A stretch of DNA of 64,000 bases. Source: Pseudoflavonifractor sp. 524-17. GTDB lineage: Bacteria; Bacillota; Clostridia; Oscillospirales; Oscillospiraceae. The stretch is from the NCBI RefSeq assembly GCF_009935845.1, contig NZ_QWEK01000028.1, positions 1 through 64,000 of the forward strand. Direction: 5' to 3'. The notes under the pieces were generated by a model. It saw only the letters and a list, made by a program, of their open reading frames with translations. It made no database searches and had not been told where the DNA came from. Shown piece by piece: positions 44,637 through 52,755 of the stretch. Position numbers and translations under genes: made by a program. Position 1 is the first letter of the stretch; each line of letters starts with the position of its first letter.

Positions 44637-45320
44637 TTAGACCGGCTGCCGGGGGTCCGGATCCCCCTCCAGGGTGGAAAAATACTGATACAGAGGAAGC
44701 AGGAGCTGGTATCCCTCCAGCAGCAGGCCCACCAGATCGCGGGTGTAGAGGATAGGCTCCGGCTTGCGGCTGCACTCCAGGGCAAGCTGCCGTTTGTTGT
44801 ACCAAGGGGCCAGGAGAGGCCCTGGGTCCCCCTTGGCGCGCTTGTAGTCCTCACCAGTGAGCTGAAAGGTGCTCTGCCTTTCTATCTGCCGGGCCAGGGG
44901 CTCAAACTGCCGGGGCCGGTTATCCAGCCGGGCCCGGAATTTGGCCATGGTGAGCGGAGACGGGGCGTAGTATCCCAGGCCGTAGGACCAGCCGCCCGGA
45001 GTCAGCTCAAACCAGAAAACCGGCCGGGTGGCGAAGGGCTGCTGCGTGGGATGCTCCATGGACCACCAGAGGTGATCCTTATAGGGCCCCCGGCCGTGGA
45101 GCCGCCGGGCGTCCCGGTAGATGCGGGATACCTTCCAGCACAGGCCAGGGACCTGGTTGCGCTCCTGAAAGCCGTCGTATACCTCCCGGGCCAGGTCCTT
45201 CATCGGCTGGTAGAGGTAAGTTTGATAGTCCTCCTTGTGGGCCTCAAACCAGGGGCGCTCGTTGTTGAAGCGGATGCCCCACATGAAGTCCATGGTGGCG
45301 TCACAAAAGCCTTGAAACAT
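44637..45320 (-). CDS. DUF2461 family protein
   Basis: 227 residues from ATG 45320 with AAGGAGG upstream. FMWGIRFNNERPWFEAHKEDYQ and the following RIYRDARRLHGRGPYKDHLW match the DUF2461/TIGR02453 family. No catalytic motif or function is known. Transcribed after the VanW gene but separated from it by a terminator. Confidence 0.88.
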   Translation of the reverse strand: MFQGFCDATMDFMWGIRFNNERPWFEAHKEDYQTYLYQPMKDLAREVYDGFQERNQVPGLCWKVSRIYRDARRLHGRGPYKDHLWWSMEHPTQQPFATRPVFWFELTPGGWSYGLGYYAPSPLTMAKFRARLDNRPRQFEPLARQIERQSTFQLTGEDYKRAKGDPGPLLAPWYNKRQLALECSRKPEPILYTRDLVGLLLEGYQLLLPLYQYFSTLEGDPDPRQPV

Positions 45321-45341
45321 CAGTTTACCCTCCTTGGTGAC

Positions 45342-45380
45342 AAAAATGCCTGGGTCCGGCGGGAAGCCGGGCCCAGGCAT
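45342..45380 (-). terminator. terminator of the VanW-family gene
   Basis: Stem 45346-45355 / 45371-45380 with a pairing inner part, followed on the minus strand by five T, 7 bases after the VanW stop. Confidence 0.88.
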
Positions 45381-45386
45381 AGGATA

Positions 45387-47327
45387 TTACTCCGCCGGCG
45401 GCAGGCTGGGAGTCGCCACCTCCCCAGCCTCTGGGGGAGGCGCCGGGGTGGGGAGCGGCTCCGGAGTAGGTACGGGCTCCGGCGTCGGCGTCACTTCCAC
45501 CGCCGGGGGCGGCGTCACCACCGGGATAATCGGCGTGGGCGTGGGCGCCGGGGTGGGCGTGGGGACAGGCTGATCAGAGGGGGACGGCACAGGCGTCCCG
45601 CTGGGCTCAGGCGTGGCGCTGGGTTCCGGCGTGGCGCTGGGTTCCGCCGAGGGCTCCGGCGTCGGCGTCACCACCGGTACCTCGGTCATCAAACCGGTGG
45701 AGGTGTTGATGCCCAGCCGGGCCGCGTCGGCTGGATTGTAGAAGTAGACCGCGTTGCGGGCGGAGAACCGGTCGGTGTGGATGATGGTATCGCTGACCAC
45801 GTTGCCGCTGGCGTCCCGCAGGCGCTGGTGGGCCTCCACCACCTTTCCGGTATAAGCGGTGCGCTCCGGATCCCGCTGGGGGGCGGAGCCGGCGGGGATG
45901 CCGCCGTTGGGTTCATAGGTGGTCTGGGGAGAGATGGTGGACAGGACCACCGGATAGGGATCGCCGTAAATGCCGGTGGTGTTGGTGCCGTAGATGGTCA
46001 CATTGCAGTACCGGCGTCCGTCGCTGCCCTTGGTAAGGGAGGCGTTGATTTTTACGGGATAGTCCGTGTTGTTTTTAAACTTGAAGTCCAGGCTGTTGGA
46101 GTAGACGGTGGCGTCCAGCCCGGAGGGGAGGTAGCCCACGTCATACTTGTGCTGGTGGCGCTCCACCGTCTCCAGATTGGCCTTCAGGGTGGTCCAGTAC
46201 AGGGTGGAGGACAGCTGGCACACACCGCCGGCCCAGGTGTCGCTGGTCTTGCCGCTGACGTAGGCGCCCGCCTTCAAGAACCCGCCCCCCTGGGAGTAGG
46301 GGCCGCAGGTGGCGTTATAGGAGAAGGTCTCCCCGGGGAGAAGGATGGTACCGTTCACCCGCTGGCAGGCCAGATCCACATTGTGCCACCGGTTGCTGGG
46401 TCCGCCGGTGCGGGTGGAGGACTGGCCCAGCACGTCTTTGAAGAGGCTGGCCTCCAGATTGGCGGTGGTCATCTTGGGCTCCTGCGCTACCAGGGGGACG
46501 GCGCACACCTCCCCCTCCTCCGTCCGGTCCAGCATGGCCTGGGCGGCGGTGATGTCAAAGCTGCGGCCGGTAACAGATGGGACAATGGACTTGCTCTCCT
46601 TGTCCAGATAGGCGTCCACAGGCTCCACATAGACCTCTTTATACACCGCATCAAAATCAGGCTCCGGCGGAGCCTCGGTGATGATATCTGCATCGACCGT
46701 CTGGCCCGCCCCGCCGTCCATCATGGTCTGGAACTGCTCCAGCAGCTCTTCCTCCAGGGCGGCGGCGTCAATGGTCTGGCCGGTGACCCCCTTGGTGAGG
46801 AGCAGCTCCTCCCCCTCTACTGTCCAGCTGGTCTGCACCATAGGGTTATCCACATAGCTCTGGGCCTGCTCAATGGCGGCGGGGGACTGGGCGAAAGCAA
46901 GCGGGGCATCCAGCTCCACGCCGCCCATCAGGGCGGAGAGATACCGGGCTCCCGCAGTAATGCCGCCGCCGCTACCGGCGCTGTCCCAGGCGGCCTGTAC
47001 GGCCTGACCAGTATCCACGGTGAGAGTATCCCCTGACACGGTAAACTCCGTACCGTTGCACAGGAAACGGGCGGTCAGGGCGCGATAGCGCGCCGCCATC
47101 TCCCCCTCTAATTTCTCCGTGGCCTGGGCCCGGGTGAGTCCGCCCAAATCAATCCCGGCCACGCTGGTATTAGGCAGCAGTCTGCCGCCCCCTGACACAT
47201 AGGCGCACAGACCGCCGTAAGCCGCCCCCGCTCCCGCCAGCAGGACGGCCGCCGTGATAAGGGCGATTTTTCCGCCTTTCCCCTTTTTCGTGCCGGAGCT
47301 GACACGCTTGCCGTTTTGCTGTTCCAA
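45387..47327 (-). CDS. VanW-family cell-wall protein with Pro/Thr-rich tail
   Basis: 646 residues. Positively charged N-terminus and membrane anchor (about 20-42), two putative peptidoglycan-binding (PG_binding_4-like) regions about 55-300, a VanW domain about 315-450 (NRWHNVDLACQRVNGTILLPGETFSYN, GGVCQLSSTLYWTTLKANLE), a G5-like stretch, and about 110 residues of PTPEP/PSATPEP repeats as a wall-spanning stalk. The start is TTG 47327 with GGAG about 10 bases before. VanW itself has no proven activity; this layout is common in Clostridia. Confidence 0.92.
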   Translation of the reverse strand: MEQQNGKRVSSGTKKGKGGKIALITAAVLLAGAGAAYGGLCAYVSGGGRLLPNTSVAGIDLGGLTRAQATEKLEGEMAARYRALTARFLCNGTEFTVSGDTLTVDTGQAVQAAWDSAGSGGGITAGARYLSALMGGVELDAPLAFAQSPAAIEQAQSYVDNPMVQTSWTVEGEELLLTKGVTGQTIDAAALEEELLEQFQTMMDGGAGQTVDADIITEAPPEPDFDAVYKEVYVEPVDAYLDKESKSIVPSVTGRSFDITAAQAMLDRTEEGEVCAVPLVAQEPKMTTANLEASLFKDVLGQSSTRTGGPSNRWHNVDLACQRVNGTILLPGETFSYNATCGPYSQGGGFLKAGAYVSGKTSDTWAGGVCQLSSTLYWTTLKANLETVERHQHKYDVGYLPSGLDATVYSNSLDFKFKNNTDYPVKINASLTKGSDGRRYCNVTIYGTNTTGIYGDPYPVVLSTISPQTTYEPNGGIPAGSAPQRDPERTAYTGKVVEAHQRLRDASGNVVSDTIIHTDRFSARNAVYFYNPADAARLGINTSTGLMTEVPVVTPTPEPSAEPSATPEPSATPEPSGTPVPSPSDQPVPTPTPAPTPTPIIPVVTPPPAVEVTPTPEPVPTPEPLPTPAPPPEAGEVATPSLPPAE

Positions 47328-47391
47328 AATCCATCATCTCCACAATGCTCAGGTTGACAATAATATATGCATAAAGGCGCTTGTGATTTAC

Positions 47392-47420
47392 ATTATAGGT
47401 GTTTTCTGTCCAAAAAGCAA
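47392..47420 (-). promoter_or_regulatory. promoter of the VanW-family gene
   Basis: Minus strand: TTGCTT (47420-47415), 17-base spacer, TATAAT (47397-47392). Confidence 0.72.
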
Positions 47421-47585
47421 TTACAGAACTGTTACAACATCGCTGGATTTTATTTCATCCCGGCAGGCAGCCCCAGACGCCGGGCGGCGTTAGATTAAAA
47501 AATTTTAAAGAAAAACCCCATTCATTCTTTAAACTTGGTGTGCTATACTGATAGCAACTTCAAAGAATAGCGGGAGGATCACGCC

Positions 47586-48890
47586 ATGTCGGAAGAGAAT
47601 CGTGGGTATCATCAAGAAAATGAAGATTTAGCCAGCTGGATCGTCATTCTTGTGGCGTTGGCCGTGTTTTTCCCAGTGGGGCTGTATCTGCTGTACCGCA
47701 AGCTGTCCCAGGGGGAACAGGGGGCCGTCGTCTGCCAGGCGGCGGACGGCTCCAGCGGCCAGGGCGCGGGGGGATCCGCCTGGCAGAAGGCGCCGCAGGC
47801 GGGGGCGGCGTCCAGCGGAGCCTACCGGGGGGCCGGGGTGCGCCGGCGGGAGACCGTCCGGCCCGGCACTCAGGGGGTGGCGGACCGGACGCCTGAAGTC
47901 CGCCGCCGTCAGCCTGCCGCCCAACCGGGCACCCAGGGGGTGTCTCCCACTGTGGTCTCCCGGCAGAAAGCCCAGCCAATCCCCCGGCGGGTGGTGCGCC
48001 GGGTGCCGGTGAAGCGCAACTGGGGCCGGGGCATGATTGTCTGGGGGGTAATTTTGACGTTGATTCCGACCCTGGCAGTTGGCCCCATGGCCTACGACTT
48101 CTACGGCTACAATAATCCTCTGGAGGCGCTGGCCGTCTGTACGCCCTTTGGCGTAATGCTGGCCGGGGGGCTGGTGCTGCTGGGCTTCGGCATCTCCCGC
48201 AGCCGGAAGGCCAAACGCTTCCGCCGCTATCTGGCCCTGATCGGCCGCCAGACCACGGTGCAGGTGGCCCTGCTGGCCCAGGCCATGCGGGTACCGGTGA
48301 ATACTGTCTGCGGCGATCTGCAGGAGATGCTGGACCGGCGGATCTTCCCCACCGGCTATCTGGATATGGCCTCCGGCCATCTGGTGCTCACCGATGAGGG
48401 CATTACCCCGCCGGCGGCTCCAGTGGAGGAACCGGCGGCCCAGCCTGAGCCGGAAGAGGACCAGAGCGGAGAAAACAGCCGCTTTCTGGCCCAGATCCAG
48501 GCGGTCAACCGGGCTATCTCCGACCAGGCCATGAGCCGGAAAATCGACCGGATTGAGGAGATCACCCAGCGGATTTTCAACTATCAGGAAAAAAATCCCG
48601 AAAAGGGCGGCCAGCTTCGCAGCTTTTTAAGCTATTATCTGCCCACTACCCTGAAAATACTCAACTCCTATGCCCAGCTGGAGGAGCAGGGCGTAGAGGG
48701 TAAGAATATCACCGCCGCCAAGGAGCGCATTGAGGGCATGATGGACAAGGTGGTGGAGGGCTTCGAAAAGCAGCTTGACAAGCTCTTTGAGGGCACCGCC
48801 ATGGATATCACCACCGACGTCATGGTGCTGGAGCAGATGCTGGAACGGGACGGACTGTCCCAAAACGGGGGCCTGACCCTTAACGGATAA
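47586..48890 (+). CDS. XpaC-like family protein, long paralogue
   Basis: 434 residues. A first span (about 17-38), about 110 residues of Gly/Ala/Gln/Arg-rich linker, two further spans (about 153-172 and 180-205), a winged-helix-like stretch (RRYLALIGRQTTVQVALLAQAMRVPVNTVCGDLQEML), then the XpaC core (about 295-425) with LRSFLSYYLPTTLKILNSYAQL, about half identical to the 24283 protein. No telA partner is adjacent. The RNA upstream has a TATACT -10 (about 47543) with a poor -35. Function unknown. Confidence 0.82.
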   Translation: MSEENRGYHQENEDLASWIVILVALAVFFPVGLYLLYRKLSQGEQGAVVCQAADGSSGQGAGGSAWQKAPQAGAASSGAYRGAGVRRRETVRPGTQGVADRTPEVRRRQPAAQPGTQGVSPTVVSRQKAQPIPRRVVRRVPVKRNWGRGMIVWGVILTLIPTLAVGPMAYDFYGYNNPLEALAVCTPFGVMLAGGLVLLGFGISRSRKAKRFRRYLALIGRQTTVQVALLAQAMRVPVNTVCGDLQEMLDRRIFPTGYLDMASGHLVLTDEGITPPAAPVEEPAAQPEPEEDQSGENSRFLAQIQAVNRAISDQAMSRKIDRIEEITQRIFNYQEKNPEKGGQLRSFLSYYLPTTLKILNSYAQLEEQGVEGKNITAAKERIEGMMDKVVEGFEKQLDKLFEGTAMDITTDVMVLEQMLERDGLSQNGGLTLNG

Positions 48891-48902
48891 GCCTTTTCAC
48901 AC

Positions 48903-49007
48903 TTAGAACCTGTATTCACAACCGCTGAACACTGTCTTGCCGGGTCTTGCGCAAGGGCAAAATCCCTCGGCAATCCAGCGCCCCCCAGTTATGAATACAG
49001 GTTCTTA
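48903..49007 (-). repeat. MITE-like repeat, family 1, 105-bp copy
   Basis: Terminal inverted repeats TTAGAACCTGTATTCAC... and ...GAATACAGGTTCTTA, near perfect. Read on the minus strand the inside (GCTGGATTGCC, GGGATTTTGCC) matches the left part of the 36532 copy. 12 bases after the XpaC-paralogue stop. Confidence 0.85.
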
Positions 49008-49132
49008 CAGCCGGGCGCGGAATCCTCTGACGGTTCCCCGCCCGGTTTTTTGCGGGCAATTTTGGCTTGACAGGAACCGCCTCCGTGTGGTATCTTTTTA
49101 AGAGACAGGAATGTATGTTCGATTCCAGCGGC

Positions 49133-49162
49133 AAAAAAACGCCCCGCCGATTGGCAGGACGC
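49133..49162 (-). terminator. terminator of the tRNA-Thr/tRNA-Tyr unit
   Basis: Hairpin 49140-49162 with two G-U pairs, followed on the minus strand by seven T, just after tRNA-Tyr. Confidence 0.85.
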
Positions 49163-49165
49163 TTT

Positions 49166-49249
49166 TGGTGGAGGAGGGTGGATTCGAACCACCGAAGCTC
49201 ACGCAACAGATTTACAGTCTGCCCCCTTTGGCCACTCGGGAACTCCTCC
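49166..49249 (-). tRNA. tRNA-Tyr (GTA)
   Basis: 84 bases with encoded CCA. Acceptor GGAGGAG/CTCCTCC, anticodon loop CTGTAAA (GTA), class II variable arm, T arm GGTTCGAATCC. Confidence 0.96.
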
Positions 49250-49277
49250 ATATTCAGTTGTTCCACAGAAAATGAAG

Positions 49278-49353
49278 TGGAGCTGGTGGACGGACTCGAA
49301 CCCCCGACCGGTTGATTACAAATCAACTGCTCTACCAACTGAGCTACACCAGC
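49278..49353 (-). tRNA. tRNA-Thr (TGT)
   Basis: 76 bases with encoded CCA. Acceptor GCTGGTG/CACCAGC, anticodon stem GTTGA/TCAAC with loop TTTGTAA (TGT), T arm GGGTTCGAGTCC. Transcribed before tRNA-Tyr. Confidence 0.96.
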
Positions 49354-49379
49354 AAATCAGCTCGTCCACAACGTTGCCT

Positions 49380-49408
49380 AGTTTACCAGAGAATATGCCG
49401 CTTGTCAA
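49380..49408 (-). promoter_or_regulatory. promoter of the tRNA-Thr/tRNA-Tyr unit
   Basis: Minus strand: TTGACA (49408-49403), 17-base spacer, TAAACT (49385-49380), about 27 bases before tRNA-Thr. Confidence 0.88.
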
Positions 49409-49472
49409 CACCTATTTTCGATTTTATCCCAGATATTTTTTCGGTTCCTGACGGACCCGGGAGAGGAGAGAG

Positions 49473-49736
49473 ATGACGCCCATTCACATAGAACACCCCC
49501 TGCGTGATGCGCAGCAGGCGCTGCCGGCGGACTGGTGCCGCCGGTGCCAGGGGGAGCTGTACGGCGAAGAGCGGGTCTTATGCCCCGCCTGCCGCCGGGA
49601 AGAGGAGAAAGAGGAGGAGCAATGGGAAAGACAAGATACCGCCAAGGGGCGGAGTACGCGGCGGATATGGCGGCCTACGCCCGCACCCTCACCGCCGGAG
49701 ACGGCGGCGCACACCAGCAGCTCAGGCACAGCCTGA
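49473..49736 (+). CDS. small zinc-ribbon-like protein
   Basis: 87 residues behind GAGAGGAGAG. The first 50 residues hold two CxxC pairs (WCRRCQGE and LCPACRRE), a zinc-ribbon pattern, followed by an acidic Glu-rich stretch. From about residue 50 the frame overlaps the next gene by 115 bases and becomes low-complexity, so the functional part is probably the first half, or the frame may be read only to a shift. Function unknown. Confidence 0.5.
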   Translation: MTPIHIEHPLRDAQQALPADWCRRCQGELYGEERVLCPACRREEEKEEEQWERQDTAKGRSTRRIWRPTPAPSPPETAAHTSSSGTA

Positions 49737-49939
49737 TCCGCGCCCTGCGGGAGGATGTAACCCCCCGCCAGAGGGAGGTGCTGCTGCTCTATTACGGCCA
49801 GCAGCTCACCATGGAGGAGATCGGCCGGCGGCTGGGGGTGGACAAGTCCACTGTCTGCCGTACCGTCCACCGGGGAGAGCGGCGGCTCCAGCGCTGCCTG
49901 CGCTACGGCGCCGCCGCCCTGCTGGACGCGGCCCGGTGA
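49622..49939 (+). CDS. sigma-70 region 4-like DNA-binding protein
   Basis: 105 residues behind GGAGGAGCA. The C-terminal half, REDVTPRQREVLLLYYGQQLTMEEIGRRLGVDKSTVCRTVHRGERRL, here named by its ends only, is a sigma-70 region 4 / YlxM-like helix-turn-helix. Region 2 is absent, so it is not a full sigma factor. It overlaps the zinc-ribbon ORF, and such pairs occur in mobile or phage-derived segments; no other mobile gene is nearby. Confidence 0.78.
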   Translation: MGKTRYRQGAEYAADMAAYARTLTAGDGGAHQQLRHSLIRALREDVTPRQREVLLLYYGQQLTMEEIGRRLGVDKSTVCRTVHRGERRLQRCLRYGAAALLDAAR

Positions 49940-49980
49940 TTGCATTCCACAGCGGTGCTGTGATATAATAAAATCCAATT

Positions 49981-50071
49981 CAGACTCAAAAGCTGGATTC
50001 CTAACCGGGACGTGCCGGGCGGCAAACGCCCCGGCTGGACAGCTTTTGGGGCTGTGAGTCCAAATTCTCAG
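49981..50071. repeat. possible member of the MITE-like repeat family
   Basis: Directly before the HAD gene. It shares GGCAAACGCCCCGGCTG with the right part of the 36532 copy, and its ends (AAGCTGGATTCCTAACCGG and the complement of GTGAGTCCAAATTCTCAG) are weak inverted repeats like those of the family. The match is partial. Confidence 0.5.
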
Positions 50072-50086
50072 ACAGGGGGAGACGGT

Positions 50087-50737
50087 ATGGACTACCAGGC
50101 TGTGCTCTTTGACTTCGACTTCACCCTGGCCGACGCATCGCAGGCCATTCTGGCCGGCTTTGCCCATGGTTTTCAGGTAATGGGGCATCCCGCCCCGGAG
50201 GAGGAGGCCGTGCGCCGCACCATCGGCCTCACTCTGGAGGACGCCTATACCCGGCTCAGCGGCGACGGGGACCCGGCGCGCCAGCGGGAGTTCCGGGACC
50301 ACTTTTCCCAGATCGCCGCGCCCATGCAGCCCGCTGTAACCCGGATGTTTCCCGGGGCGGAAGAACTGCTCCGGGCACTGAAGGAGCGGGGCATTCCCGC
50401 CGCCATTGTCAGCACCAAGCGGGCCTCCACGCTCCGCGCCGTTCTGGAGGCCAAAGGACTGCTCCCCCTGTTCGCCTCCATCACCGGCGGGGAGATGGTA
50501 TCCAGGCAGAAGCCAGACCCGGAGGGCCTGCTGGCCGCGGTGGCAGACCTGGGCCTCACCCCGGGGGAGGCGCTCTTCTGCGGGGACACCATTATCGATG
50601 CCCAGACCGCCCAGCGGGCGGGGGCCCCCTTCTGCGCCGTGCTCAATGGCACCACCCCGGCGGAGGAGTTCGCCCCCTTTCCCCGGGTCTATATCGCCCA
50701 AGATCTGGCTGCGCTGAGACAGTGGCTTCACCTTTAG
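50087..50737 (+). CDS. HAD-superfamily phosphatase (phosphoglycolate phosphatase/PpaX-like)
   Basis: 216 residues from ATG 50087. Motif I FDFDFTLADAS with the nucleophile Asp and acid Asp, motif II STKRAS, Lys in RQKPDPEG, and motif IV FCGDTIIDAQTA, with a helical cap (about 18-80). Substrate is not predictable; the nearest relatives hydrolyse phosphoglycolate or pyrophosphate. Site GGGGGAGACGGT upstream. Isolated gene. Confidence 0.88.
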   Translation: MDYQAVLFDFDFTLADASQAILAGFAHGFQVMGHPAPEEEAVRRTIGLTLEDAYTRLSGDGDPARQREFRDHFSQIAAPMQPAVTRMFPGAEELLRALKERGIPAAIVSTKRASTLRAVLEAKGLLPLFASITGGEMVSRQKPDPEGLLAAVADLGLTPGEALFCGDTIIDAQTAQRAGAPFCAVLNGTTPAEEFAPFPRVYIAQDLAALRQWLHL

Positions 50738-50741
50738 GTTC

Positions 50742-50857
50742 AGGTCTTGCTGGAGCAAAGTCAAAACGCCCAGGCGGCGGTTCTTTTTCCGCCATACCGC
50801 GTTAAAGCATCTCTCGCCGCCGGGCATATTGCCAGTTTTCAAACAGACTCTAGAATT
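50742..50857. repeat. dispersed GC-rich repeat, family 2, copy B
   Basis: Begins 5 bases after the HAD stop. Blocks AACGCCCAG, TTCTTTTTCCGCC, ATACCGCGTTA, CTCTCGCCGCCGGGCAT, TGCCAGTT and TCAAACAG line up in order with copy A at 10236. A GGCGG/CCGCC stem surrounds the T-run. Confidence 0.72.
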
Positions 50858-50889
50858 GCAGTATTTATCATAATTGGGAGGTCTATCCG

Positions 50890-52134
50890 ATGAGCATTGT
50901 AAAAGACATGAACCTGGCCGAGTCTGGCCGGCGGAAAATCCAGTGGGTGCGGGACTTCATGCCCGCCCTGGGCCAGATTGAGGCCCGGTTTGAGCGGGAA
51001 AAGCCCTTTGCCGGCCTGCGCATTGCCGTGTCCGTCCATCTGGAGGCCAAAACCGCCAACCTGGGCTATGTGCTCTCCAAGGGCGGGGCGGAGGTACGCC
51101 TCACCGGCTCCAACCCCCTGTCCACCCAGGACGACGTGGCCGCGGGCCTGGCTTCCATGGGCGTTGAAACCTTCGGCATCCACGGCGCCACCGCGGAGGA
51201 GTACGAGGCCCACCTCACCGAGACGCTGAAGTTCAGGCCCCACCTCATTGTGGACGACGGCGGGGACCTGGTCCACCTGCTGGGGGGCAAGTGCGCCGGT
51301 ATGGGGGAGCACCTTATCGGCGGCTGTGAGGAGACCACCACCGGCATCCTCCGCCTCAAGGCCAGAGAGCGGGAGGGCATCCTCCCCTGCGCCATGATGG
51401 CGGTGAACGACGCCAAGGCCAAGCACTACTATGACAACAAGTACGGCACCGGCCAGAGCGTATGGGACGCCATTATGCACACCACCAACCTCATCGTAGC
51501 CGGAAAGACCGTTGTGGTGGCAGGATACGGCTGGTGCGGCAAGGGGGTGGCCATGCGGGCCGCCGGCATGGGCGCCAATGTGATTGTTACGGAGATCGAC
51601 CCCTTCAAGGCCCTGGACGCCACCATGAACGGCTTCCGGGTGATGACCATGGACCAGGCCGCCCCCCTGGGAGACGTATTTGTCACCGTCACCGGCTGCA
51701 AGGACGTGATCACGCCCGCCCACTTCGCCAAAATGAAGCACAACGCCATTCTCACCAACGCGGGCCACTTTGACTGCGAGGTGGATGTGGCCGGTCTGGA
51801 GCGGCTGGCGGTAAAGAAGGGCCTGCGCCGGGCCTCCATCGTGGGATACACCCTCCCCGACGGCCGCACTCTTAACGTCATCGCCGAGGGCCGGCTGGTC
51901 AATCTGGCCGGGGGCAACGGCCATCCGGCGGAAATTATGGACATGTCCTTCTCCGTCCAGGCTTTGGCCCTGGAGTGGCTGCTCAAGCACCGGGACGGGC
52001 TGGAGAAAAAGGTCTATCAGGTCCCCGACTCCATCGACGGCGAGATCGGCCGGGTGAAGCTGGCCGCCATGGGGCTGCAGATTGACACCCTCACCCCCGA
52101 CCAGGCCGCCTATCTCAGCGGCTGGGAGGCGTAA
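50890..52134 (+). CDS. ahcY: adenosylhomocysteinase
   Basis: 414 residues. It splits S-adenosylhomocysteine into adenosine and homocysteine after methyl transfer, using bound NAD. Seen: HLEAKTANLGYVLSKGGAEV, DDGGDLVH, and the NAD loop VVAGYGWCGKGVAMRAAGMGA. The length is that of the short bacterial form. TTGGGAGGTC site. metK and metN are also in the window but not adjacent. Confidence 0.97.
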   Translation: MSIVKDMNLAESGRRKIQWVRDFMPALGQIEARFEREKPFAGLRIAVSVHLEAKTANLGYVLSKGGAEVRLTGSNPLSTQDDVAAGLASMGVETFGIHGATAEEYEAHLTETLKFRPHLIVDDGGDLVHLLGGKCAGMGEHLIGGCEETTTGILRLKAREREGILPCAMMAVNDAKAKHYYDNKYGTGQSVWDAIMHTTNLIVAGKTVVVAGYGWCGKGVAMRAAGMGANVIVTEIDPFKALDATMNGFRVMTMDQAAPLGDVFVTVTGCKDVITPAHFAKMKHNAILTNAGHFDCEVDVAGLERLAVKKGLRRASIVGYTLPDGRTLNVIAEGRLVNLAGGNGHPAEIMDMSFSVQALALEWLLKHRDGLEKKVYQVPDSIDGEIGRVKLAAMGLQIDTLTPDQAAYLSGWEA

Positions 52135-52156
52135 AAAACCGCTGGGTATCACCGCT

Positions 52157-52702
52157 ATGAATCCCATAAATCTAAATGAGATAGAGGCAGCGAACAGGAA
52201 ACGGCTGCTGGACTGCGTCCGCCGGATTCCAAAGGGGGTCCCCGCAGGGTGGGAGAGGACCCTCTTTGCCGTGGGCGGTCTGATGTACCTTGGATTTTCC
52301 AATCTACAGACCGAAAAGCTCATTGTCATCTCTGCCCAGGGACAGCGGGTCATCGACTGTAGGGCAGGGGAAAAGACCCGCTGCGATGGGAACTATGATG
52401 CGGACGATCTGATCGCTCTCGCCGGCGGGCTGGGGGAAGAGCTGGTGCCAATTGCGGGGGAGGAAGGCGGCGGACTGCGCCGCTGCTCCAAAGCCGGGGA
52501 TTCGCTGGTGTCCGCCGCTCCCCTCTGGCCGAAAGAGCAGATCATATTTATGCCGGAGTTTGCCCTATGGCATGAAAGTCCGGAAAAATGTACGGTTATC
52601 TTTGACGGTTACGAGATCAAAGCCTTTGGGTTCAGCCGGTGCGGCGCCTATATGGCGGTGGGGAGCGCGGACACCCTGGCAATTTTTAAACGACTGGGAT
52701 AA
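52157..52702 (+). CDS. hypothetical protein
   Basis: 181 residues from ATG 52157, 22 bases after ahcY, with no clear ribosome site. Soluble, with several Cys residues and a Trp-rich middle; RRCSKAGDSLVSAAPLWPKEQIIFMPEF is the most distinctive part and recalls WD40-like or SUKH-like small proteins, but no family is recognised. Possibly expressed from the ahcY message. The terminator behind it supports a real gene. Confidence 0.55.
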   Translation: MNPINLNEIEAANRKRLLDCVRRIPKGVPAGWERTLFAVGGLMYLGFSNLQTEKLIVISAQGQRVIDCRAGEKTRCDGNYDADDLIALAGGLGEELVPIAGEEGGGLRRCSKAGDSLVSAAPLWPKEQIIFMPEFALWHESPEKCTVIFDGYEIKAFGFSRCGAYMAVGSADTLAIFKRLG

Positions 52703-52706
52703 TACA

Positions 52707-52752
52707 GCAAAAGCGGGGTGTGGTTCTATTTGGAACCGCACCCCGCTTTTTT
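52707..52752. terminator. bidirectional terminator between the hypothetical gene and tex
   Basis: Stem 52709-52726 / 52732-52750 (one bulge) with T-run on the plus strand and A-run on the other. Confidence 0.9.
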
Positions 52753-52755
52753 CTG

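Noticed and set aside
45397-45680. Short-period repeats that might suggest a CRISPR or minisatellite
   Set aside because: They encode the PTPEP-type stalk of the VanW protein; no spacers and codon-periodic.
44145-47036. 963-codon plus-strand frame opposite the deacetylase, DUF2461 and VanW genes
   Set aside because: It crosses three well-supported minus-strand genes and their terminator, with low-complexity Arg/Gly runs.
48916-49338. 140-codon frame across the tRNA-Tyr/Thr region
   Set aside because: Built from a MITE-like repeat and two tRNA genes; not coding.
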